Source of the DNA: Capillibacterium thermochitinicola
GTDB lineage: Bacteria > Bacillota > UBA4882 > UBA10575
DNA length: 64,000 nucleotides
NCBI RefSeq assembly: GCF_013664685.1
Contig: NZ_JAAKDE010000010.1
Span: forward strand, 95,963-159,962
Direction: 5' to 3'
This document shows, piece by piece, positions 51,806 to 60,500 of the stretch (positions are counted from its first letter, which is position 1; every line of letters starts with the position of its first letter). Below the pieces are notes generated by a model that saw nothing but the letters and a program-made list of their open reading frames with translations, did not search any database and was not told the DNA's origin. A program made the position numbers and the translations under genes.

Positions 51806-53295
51806 AAGTGGCAATGGCGCAGGAAATGCGGGAGATTGACCGCCTGGCCATGGCGGAGTACGCCTATCCGGGGCTGCTGTTGATGGAACATGCGGCCCTT
51901 GCGCTCTTTCAGGCCATCAAAGCGCGGTTTCCCTTGGGGAAAGTGGGCATCATCTGCGGCAAAGGCAACAATGCGGGGGATGGCTGGGCGTTGGCCCGGC
52001 TGTTGACCCTGGACGGGGTGGAAGTGACGGTATTTACCCCCGGGGAAGAGCAGCCGCTGCCCCCGGACGCGGCGACCAACCGGGCGATCGCCCGGCGCCT
52101 GGGGATAAGGGAAGTGCCCTGGGCGACGTTGCTGGCCGCCCCCGCTATGCTCTCCTCCTTTGCGGTGCTGGTCGATGCTCTTTTGGGGACCGGTTTTCGT
52201 GGAGAAGTGGCGGCGGAGATGGCCGCCGTCATTAAAGTGCTGAATGCGGCGGACCGGCCGGTGGTGGCGGTGGATCTTCCCTCCGGCGTGGAAGCCGATA
52301 CCGGCCGGGTGCCGGGCCCCGCCGTGCGGGCGACGCTGACCGTTACCTTCGGCTTGCCCAAAGTGGGCCTTTTGGTCTACCCCGGCCGGGAGTATGTGGG
52401 TGAGGTCATCGTGGACGATATTGGCCTTCCCCCGCCTTTGCTGCGGGAGCAGGCCACCGGCTATTATACTTTAAACCGGAGTGAGCTCGCCGCTCTCCTT
52501 CCGCAGCGGAAAGCGGAGGCCCACAAAGGAACCCAGGGCCACCTTTTGGTGGTGGGCGGTTCCCCGGGGATGACCGGGGCGCCGGTTTTGGCGGGGCTGG
52601 CGGCTTTGCGGAGCGGGGCGGGTTTGGTGACGCTGGGGGTGCGGGATGGCTTAACCCTCCCGGAAAAGCCGATGGAACTGATTGTCAAACCCTGGTCCCA
52701 ATTGCAGTGGGACGCTTACGACGCCATTGTGGCCGGGCCGGGGCTATCGACCCAACCGGACGGGCAGGCGATCCTGGCGACCATCCTTGGTCTGGCGGGG
52801 CCCTGCCGTTTGCTGGATGCCGACGCCCTCAATCTCTTGGCCCCCATCCCCCGGTGGTGGGAGCAGGTGAAAGGGTCTTTGGTTTTGACGCCACATCCGG
52901 GGGAGATGGCCCGCCTTTGCGGACTTACCACCGGTGAGGTCCAGGCCAACCGTTTGGGGTTGGTGAAGGAAAAGAGCAGAGAGTGGGGGGTTACGCTTGT
53001 GCTTAAGGGCGCGGCGACCCTCGTGGGCAGTGGGGAGGAGCCTATCTATATTAACACCACCGGTAATCCGGCGTTGGCCACCGGGGGTACCGGGGACGTT
53101 CTCGCAGGCATGATCGGCGGCCTTTTGGCCCAGGGGTTGGCGCCCGCGCAGGCGGCGGCGGTTGGGGTCTATCTTCATGGGCAAGCCGGGGACCTGGCGG
53201 CCAGGGAGATTGGCCCGGCCGGGATCCTGGCGGGGGACCTTCTGCCGCGGATCCCGCGGGTAATGGAATGGGGGCAGGCCAATGTTGACAGATAA
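51802..53295 (+). CDS. nnr: Bifunctional NAD(P)H-hydrate epimerase/dehydratase
   Basis: Repairs damaged NAD(P)HX. The 497-aa product joins a YjeF_N epimerase (about residues 1-210, GIICGKGNNAGDGWALARLL) and an ADP- or ATP-dependent dehydratase of ribokinase fold (about 220-490). The dehydratase has LVVGGSPGMTGAPVLAGLAA, VLTPHPGEMARLCG and the signature TGNPALATGGTGDVLAGMIG. Both domains look complete. Start overlaps acpS by 4 nt and the end overlaps alr by 14 nt, so the three are translationally coupled. Confidence 0.96.
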   Translation: MKVAMAQEMREIDRLAMAEYAYPGLLLMEHAALALFQAIKARFPLGKVGIICGKGNNAGDGWALARLLTLDGVEVTVFTPGEEQPLPPDAATNRAIARRLGIREVPWATLLAAPAMLSSFAVLVDALLGTGFRGEVAAEMAAVIKVLNAADRPVVAVDLPSGVEADTGRVPGPAVRATLTVTFGLPKVGLLVYPGREYVGEVIVDDIGLPPPLLREQATGYYTLNRSELAALLPQRKAEAHKGTQGHLLVVGGSPGMTGAPVLAGLAALRSGAGLVTLGVRDGLTLPEKPMELIVKPWSQLQWDAYDAIVAGPGLSTQPDGQAILATILGLAGPCRLLDADALNLLAPIPRWWEQVKGSLVLTPHPGEMARLCGLTTGEVQANRLGLVKEKSREWGVTLVLKGAATLVGSGEEPIYINTTGNPALATGGTGDVLAGMIGGLLAQGLAPAQAAAVGVYLHGQAGDLAAREIGPAGILAGDLLPRIPRVMEWGQANVDR

Positions 53296-54415
53296 AGCGC
53301 ATATCATCCGTCCAACCTGGGTGGAGATTGACCGGGCGGCGCTCCGCGCCAATTTAAGGGGAATCAAGGCCTTGGTTGGGCCGGACTGCCGGGTGATGGC
53401 GGTGGTGAAAGCCGAAGCCTACGGCCACGGAGCGGCCCAGGTGGCCGAACTGGCCCGGGCGGAAGGGATTGAGTGGTTCGGGGTGGCGCTGCCGGAGGAA
53501 GGGATCGCCCTCCGTCAGGCGGGCGTGGATGGGAACATCCTCGTCTTTGCGCCCTTCTTGCCGGAACAGGCCGCCACTTATTTTAACTATGACCTGGTAC
53601 CGACCATTACCACCTGGGAGAGTGCGGCCGCCCTGTCCGCAGAAGCCCTCCGTCGCCACCAAAAAGCGCGGGCCCACATCAAGGTGGACACCGGGATGGG
53701 GCGGATTGGGTTTTTGGCGGCTAAGGGCGCGGCGGCGATCGAAAGAATCTTTTCCTTGCCGGGCCTAACGGTTGAGGGGATATACTCCCACTTTGCCACG
53801 GCCGACGCGGCCGATCTGACCTACGCCCGGCAGCAACTGGGCGCCTTCAGGCGGGTGGTTGAAGAACTGGAGAGCAAAGGACTCAACATTCCTTTGAAAC
53901 ACATCGCCAACAGCGGGGGGATTCTTAACCTCCCCGAAAGCTATTTTGACATGGTGCGGGCCGGGTTGATTCTGTACGGCATGTGGCCTTCGCCGTGGTG
54001 CGCGCAGGGGAAGATCGTGCTGAAACCGGCCTTTAGTTTAAAGACTAAAGTGGTGTTTGTGAAGAGAGTGCCGGCCGGGAGCGGCATCAGCTACGGCCAG
54101 TGCTACCATACCAGCAAGGAGACGACCATTGCCACGCTGCCCATCGGTTACGCCGACGGCTGGCTCCGGGCCCTATCGGGAAAAGCCCGGGTCCTGATCA
54201 ATGGCGAGGATTACCCGGTCGTCGGCACCATCTGCATGGACCAGTGCATGGTCGACGTGGGCGACGCCCCGGTCCAAGTGGGTGATGAAGTGGTGCTGAT
54301 CGGGGAACAAAAGGGGAAGGCGATCACGGTGGAAGAGGTCGCCGACCACCTGAACACCATCAACTATGAGGTGGTCTGCCAGATCAGTAGCCGGGTGCCC
54401 CGGATTTATGTCTAA
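53282..54415 (+). CDS. alr: Alanine racemase
   Basis: PLP enzyme making D-alanine for peptidoglycan. The 377-aa product has the PLP-lysine motif AVVKAEAYGHGAAQVA (about residues 39-54), the HIKVDTGMGRIGF motif, GISYGQCYHTSK with the second catalytic base Tyr (about residue 267), PIGYADGWLRALS and TICMDQCMVDVG. Length is typical. It begins inside the nnr end. A terminator follows about 105 nt downstream, past a short repetitive stretch. Confidence 0.96.
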   Translation: MLTDKAHIIRPTWVEIDRAALRANLRGIKALVGPDCRVMAVVKAEAYGHGAAQVAELARAEGIEWFGVALPEEGIALRQAGVDGNILVFAPFLPEQAATYFNYDLVPTITTWESAAALSAEALRRHQKARAHIKVDTGMGRIGFLAAKGAAAIERIFSLPGLTVEGIYSHFATADAADLTYARQQLGAFRRVVEELESKGLNIPLKHIANSGGILNLPESYFDMVRAGLILYGMWPSPWCAQGKIVLKPAFSLKTKVVFVKRVPAGSGISYGQCYHTSKETTIATLPIGYADGWLRALSGKARVLINGEDYPVVGTICMDQCMVDVGDAPVQVGDEVVLIGEQKGKAITVEEVADHLNTINYEVVCQISSRVPRIYV

Positions 54416-54420
54416 CCGCG

Positions 54421-54509
54421 GGCCGAAAGGGGCCGAAAGGCAGAACGCGGTGGAAAAAACGCGGTCAAACACGTCATAACGCGGTAAAAACACGCAAAAC
54501 ACGGGCCTG
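54421..54509 (+). repeat. Short repetitive intergenic stretch
   Basis: Immediately after alr, GGCCGAAAGG occurs twice in tandem (54421-54430 and 54431-54440). AACGCGGT then occurs three times (54444, 54458, 54478), mixed with AAACACG and AAAACACG repeats. No gene or obvious fold is recognised. Confidence 0.6.
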
Positions 54510-54520
54510 TGGAAAAAGGC

Positions 54521-54557
54521 AAAGGGGTTGTCCGCCAAGGACGGACACCCCTTTTTT
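54521..54557 (+). terminator. Terminator after alr
   Basis: AAAGGGGTTGTCCG (from 54521) pairs with CGGACACCCCTTT (from 54542) with one bulged base, followed by T's to 54557. It separates the convergent alr and cyclic glucan synthase genes. Confidence 0.85.
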
Positions 54558-54567
54558 ATTTTCCCGG

Positions 54568-57500
54568 TTAGAGGATGAGCAAGACCCGGTGCTTTTCCCC
54601 GTCGTTGACGAGGGGGATCCCGGCCTCGACGTCCGCCAACCGCCCCCCATCCAGCTCCAGATAGGAGCCGCCCGTCTGTTTCCGGTCGGGGTTTTCCACT
54701 TTAATCTCGTACTCGGTCTGGCCGTACCAGTAACGGACGGAAAAGCCCGGCCAGTCTTCGGGGATGCACGGTTTGAGGTAGAGGACGGTTCCGTGCCGCC
54801 GGAGGCCTAGGATCCATTCCAAACCCGCCTGGTACATCCAGCCGGCCGAGCCCGTATACCAGGTCCACCCGCCGCGGCCGGTGTGGGGCGGGACGGAGTA
54901 AACATCGGCCGCCATCACGTACGGTTCAACCCTATAGCGCTGGACCTCATTGTAGGTCCGGGTCTGGTTGATCGGATTCAAGATCCGGAACAGGTCATAG
55001 GCCCGGTTCCCCTGGCCTAAAAGGGCCCAGGCGATCACGGCCCAGATCGTGCCGTGGGTGTACTGCCCGCCGTTCTCCCGGATTCCTTGCGGATACGCCT
55101 GGATATAACCGGGGCTGGGTTCGGTTTTGTCGAAGGGCGGCGTCAGGAGACAGATGAGCGCGCCATCTTCCCGGCGGACCAGTTTATTGTCCAAAGAATT
55201 CATCGCCAGCAAAGCCTTGTCAAGCTCGGCCGCCCCGGAGATAACGCCCCAGGCCTGGGCAATACAGTCGATCTGGCATTCCGCATTGGTGATCGAACCG
55301 ATGGGCTCACCGCGGTCGTTGTAAGCCCGGCGGTACCACTGGCCATCCCAGCCGTGTTCGTTGAGGGCGACGATCAATTCGTTGCAGATGGCCGTGTAGC
55401 GCTCGGCGCGGGCGGTGTCCTTCTGCTTGACGGCAAACGGGATGAACTCCTGGAGAACATGGTAGAGGAACCAGCCCAGCCAGACGCTTTCCCCCTTGCC
55501 GCCGGCCCCGATCTCACTCATCCCGTCATTCCAGTCGCCCGTGCCCATTAAGGGGAGACCGTGCTCGCCAAAGCGGAGGGCCCGTTCAATGGCGCGGACA
55601 CAGTGTTCATAGATGGTTCCCGTCTCCGTGGAGACCTTGGCCTGTTCATAACGTTCCAGTTCATGGTCGGCCAAGGGCGGACTTTCCAGGAACGGAACCC
55701 GGTGTTTCCAAATTCGCATGTCACCCGTGTGCTTGGCATAGCGGCAGGCGGCATAGGGCAGCCACAAGAGATCGTCGGAGAAACGGGTCCGGATCCCGTA
55801 ACCGGTCTCCTCATGCCACCAGTGCTGGACGTCGCCCTCCAGGTACTGGTGGGCGGCGTGCAGCAGGATCTGGCGGCGGGCAAACCCGGGCCGGGCGTGG
55901 AGCAGGGCCAGGACATCCTGGAGCTGGTCCCGGTAGCCGTAGGCGCCCCCCGATTGGTAGAAGGCGCTGCGGGCCCACAAACGGCAGCTGACCGTCTGGT
56001 AAAGCAGCCAGTTGTTGAGAAGCAGGTCGAAAGCGCGGTCGGGCGTTGCGACTTGCACCCGGCCCAGCAGATCCGCCCAGTAATTTCTAACGTTTTTGAA
56101 GGCGGCCTCGACACCGGCCCGGCGGCCGTATTTGTACATAATCTCCCGTACCTGCTCTTTGGAGGTGGCGGCCCCCACCAGGATGTTGATGGTCCGTTCC
56201 CCCTGGGGCGGGAGGTAAATCTTGACCTGCATCGCCCCGCAGGGGTTATACTGGGCGCCCGTCGTGTTCGACAGTTTCTTCCGCTTCAGGGCCGCCGGGA
56301 AGGACAGACTGCCGTTCCGGCCGATAAACTCCGCCCGGTCCCCGGTCCAGCTGCGGTCGATCTCCGGGCCGCCGGTCCAGATCCCTAAAAACCCGTACTG
56401 GTCCCGGAAGTCTTTTTGGTAGACGTTCCGGGCGAGCAGCGCGCCGCTGTTCCGGTCGTACTCGGTGATGATGAAGGGCGCATTCTTTTCGCGGTTCACC
56501 CCCAAGGCCCACTCCAGGTAATAGGTGACGGCGATCTCCCGTTCCCGGTCCTCGGTGTTTTGCAGCGTCAGCCGTAGGATTTTGACCGGGGCGTCAATGG
56601 GCGTGAAGACCAACCCGGTCTGGATTAGCCCCTGACTTTGGTGTTCATAGACGGTGTAGCCCTGGCCGTGGCGCACCGTATAAGGTTCGGTATCCCGGAT
56701 CGGCAAGGCGGTAAGCGTCCACAAGAGGCCGGTTTCTTCATCCCGCAAGTAGCAGATCTCGCCGGCGGGATCAAGCACCGGATCGTTGGACCACGGCGTC
56801 AGCTTGAACTCGCGGCTATTGCCGGCCCAGGTGTACCCGCCCCCCGATTCGGAGACCGCAAAGCCGAACTTGGGATTGGCGATGATATTGCACCACGGCG
56901 TGGGGAGCAGGTCCTTCGTCCGCAATTGGATCACATATTCTTTACCGTCCGGCGTGAAGCCACCCCAACCGTTAAAGAAGAGCAGCTCCTCAGGGGGCTC
57001 GGTCGGGATGTAATTGGCCTGCACCGGCATCGGCAACCGGACCGGCCGGGACTGCGGCAGGGTGCGCCGCAGATTGACCACCGGCCGTAACTGGGAACGG
57101 ATCGAACCGCCGTCGCTGTGGAGGACAATCCGGGCGACCGTCTCGAGCAGGATCTGGTCCTCCTTCGGAATCGTCCCCGCCGAGAAGAGGAAGACGCCGC
57201 CCGGCCGCTCCGGGTCTTCCGGTTCCGGGAAGGAGTGGATGATCCGTTGGACCTCTTCGAAGAGGGTCTGCCGGTACCCTTCTTCGTTGTTGATCAGGAT
57301 CACCAAGTCGGTGAGCAGGCCCTTGCGCTTCCAATACCGGTGGAAACGGAGGATCTGTTCGGCGAGGTCGGTACCGGTTTGGTCCTCCAGCCAGAGCAGG
57401 ATCAGTGGCAGGTCGCCGGAGATCCCGTACGCCCAAAGGGCCGACTGGTCTTTGACGTTTTTCCGCAGCGCGTTGCTGCGGGTGCGCTGGTAATAGTTGT

Positions 57501-60500
57501 AATAGAAGATCTGCGACGCCATCTGCTGGAGCAGCCGGACCTGGTGGAGCGGGATCTTCATCTCCTGCAGTTCCAGTTGGGCGCGGTTATAAGCCAGTTC
57601 GCAGGCCTGTTCGAAACGGTAGGGCGAAGCCAGCCGGTCAACCAGTTCCAACGCTTCCTCCCGGGAGGGCGCGACCCCGGTAATAAAGGTGAAATTGGCG
57701 GTCGCGCCGGGATTCAACTGCACCCGCCGCCGGAGGGCGAAGACCGGGTCAAGCACCGCGCCGGTGGTGCCGGATAAACGCTGGTTGGTCTCGATGACCA
57801 CCGGAATGCGGTACGAGCGGCCGCGGCCGACGAACCGGGAACGGTCGGTCTCAAACTCCAAGGGACCGATGGTGGGCACGTCGACATGGAGCGCATGGAC
57901 CAGCCATGGTGAGGGGTTTGGCTGTCCGGTCCGGCGGTGGGCCAGGAGCGCTTCGGCTTCCGGGACCACTTCCGTTTCGACAAACAGTTTGTTGAAGGCC
58001 GGGTGGGCTTGGAAAGCCTCTTTCCGGGCCAACACCGGTTCGAGATAACTGGTGACCTCGAGCGTACACGGGGAGTCGCCGAAGTTGGTCAGGGTGAGCT
58101 GGCGAATCTCCGCGTCCTCGTCCGGAACAACGCAGATTTTCAATTGGGTCTGGATATTTCCTCGCGTTTTGGTAAACACGATCCGGTCCAGTTCCGAATC
58201 CATGGTCACCGGGTCCGCGCTGTCCCGGAGGGGGTGGAAGGTCGGCGACCACGTGCTGCCGTCGTTGATGTTTTTAATATAGAAGAAGACGCCATGGTGA
58301 TCTTTGATCGGGTCCTCTTCCCAACTGGTCAGCAGCAGATCTTTATACTGGCTGAACCCGCCGCCGCTGTTGGAGACCATCACCAAATAGCGGCCGTTCG
58401 ACAGGAAACTGGCGACGGGCAACGGGGTGTCGTGCGTGGCAAAATGGCGCGGGTCGAACCCCTCGTCCCGATGGTAGCGGGACGGCAAGTATCTTGGGAT
58501 CTGCTGGTGCGTCTTGACCACCGTGGGCGCCAGGATCCGCTCGTGCAACAAGAGATCGGTGCTGAACACCCGCGGATCCTTCAGGAAACGCCGGTGCATC
58601 AAGTTCCCGTGGAGGAGGTTCCCCAAAGCCATGAAGGACATGCCCTGGTGGTGCGCCATATAGCTTTTGACGATGGCGTAATTCCTCTTCTTCGGGAGGC
58701 GTTCCGGGGTAAAGTCCAGGGCTTCATAGAAGCCGAACGCCCCGAAGGCCCCGTACCGCTCCATCCGGTAGAGGTTGTTGACCGCTTCTTTGGGCGCCAC
58801 CATGGCGGCGAGGAAGGTGGCATAGGGCGTTACCACCCGCTCTTTCTCAAGGCCCTGCTTCAGGGCCAGCGTGGGAATCCCAAAGGCCCGGTACTGGTAG
58901 TTTAAGCGGTGGTCAAAGGCATAATAGCCCGATTCGGAGACTCCCCACGGGAGCCCCAGTTTTTTCCCGTAATTGATCTGGCTTTTCACCATCAACCGGT
59001 AGGTCTGCTCCCACAGCGTATTGGGGTGGCAGGTCATCACGAGCAAAGGCATCAGATACTCAAAGGCCGTCCCCGTCCAGGAGATGAGGACCGGCTTGCG
59101 CCCGACCAGGGTCGAGGTGCGGCTCATGGAAGTCCAGTGCTTGACCGGAACCTGGCCTAAAGCAATCGCGATAAAGCTGGCCTGGCGCGCTTCGGAGGCC
59201 AAAAGGTTGTAAAAGGACGTATCCAGGCGCTGGTTGCTGACGTTGTAACCGATGGAGAAGAGACGCCGCTGGCGGTCGTAGAGCGGGGTGAAATCGTGGG
59301 CAATGACCAATGCTTCCAGCTGTGCGCAGAGTCTTTCCCCGTCGCTGATAAACTCCGCGATCCGGGCGCGCGAAACCGAAAGCAGCTTGGCTAGGGCCGG
59401 AAGCTCCTCTTCCGTTTCGCCAGCCACCTCCTGTTCGGCGAGGGCCATTACCTCCGCGAAGCGCTTCACGGCGCGTAATTTCCGTTCCAAGTCATCGCCG
59501 TTGTCCTCGCCCGCCGCCAAAAGCTCCGGCAACCATGGGAAGAACCACTCCAGCTCCTCGATCTGCCGATCGATGGCGGCCACCGTGGCGCGGAAAAGCT
59601 CCTGGTCTTCCTCCTGCGCCTCGTCCTTGACTTTTTTCAGCAGGCGGTACCAGTGCAGGATGGTCGGCTCGTCGTCAAGCTCAGGTTCGAAGTAGGAAGC
59701 CCAGGCGGCGGATGTCTCTTTTTTCTGTGCTTCCCAACGGATCGTATCAACCAGCCCCTGCCCCAGCGCTTTGGCCCAAGGCTGCTGCAACCACTCTTGA
59801 ATCCCCGCTTTGGTCGTGAGGAGATAGACCAGGAGGTTACCGCTGTCCACCGTGGACACATACAAGGGAATTAAGGGTTGCAGGGTGACCGTATCGTACC
59901 AGTTATAGAAGTGCCCCTCCCAACGGGGCAAGCGCTGTAAAGTGTTGACGGTCTGCTCGATCCGGGTCACCAGCTGTTTGGTAGTGATGTACCCAAAGTC
60001 GCGGGCCGTAACCAGCGACGCCAGGTAAAGCCCGATGTTGGTCGGCGACGTCCGGTGGGCGATCCCGTTATCCGGGTCGACCTGCAGATTGTCCGGCGGT
60101 AACCAGTTGTCCTCTGCGGTGACCACGGTTTCGAAAAAGTGCCAGATCCGCCGGGCGTTTTCCCGCAGGTAGCTTTGTTCCGCGGCATTAAGTACTCTTC
60201 GCTGGGGCCGCCGCGGCACGGCCGTCAGATGTACCCAGAGTGGTGCGGAGAGCCAAAGAACGGCGAAAGGAACCATCCAGGGCAGACCGGACGGGACTAT
60301 GACCCAAAAGAAGACCAACCCGGCCAGGGTGAGAAGCTGCCCGCGGCGCATACTTTTCCAGACGCCCCACAAAGTATTCGGGGTCTGTTTTCCGGCTTCC
60401 GAGGCGGTCCGCCACTCTAGAAGATGGCGGCGGGAGATTTTCATCCGGTACAAGGTCCGGATAATGGCGTCGACCATCATTACGGCTTCATAGGGCAGGA

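Noticed and set aside
57937..58905. A 322-codon plus-strand frame opposite the glucan synthase (and similar ones at 55561-56388 and 57118-57777)
   Set aside because: All lie within a continuous 2849-codon gene with recognisable domains, have biased His/Gly/Val-rich composition and no ribosome sites.
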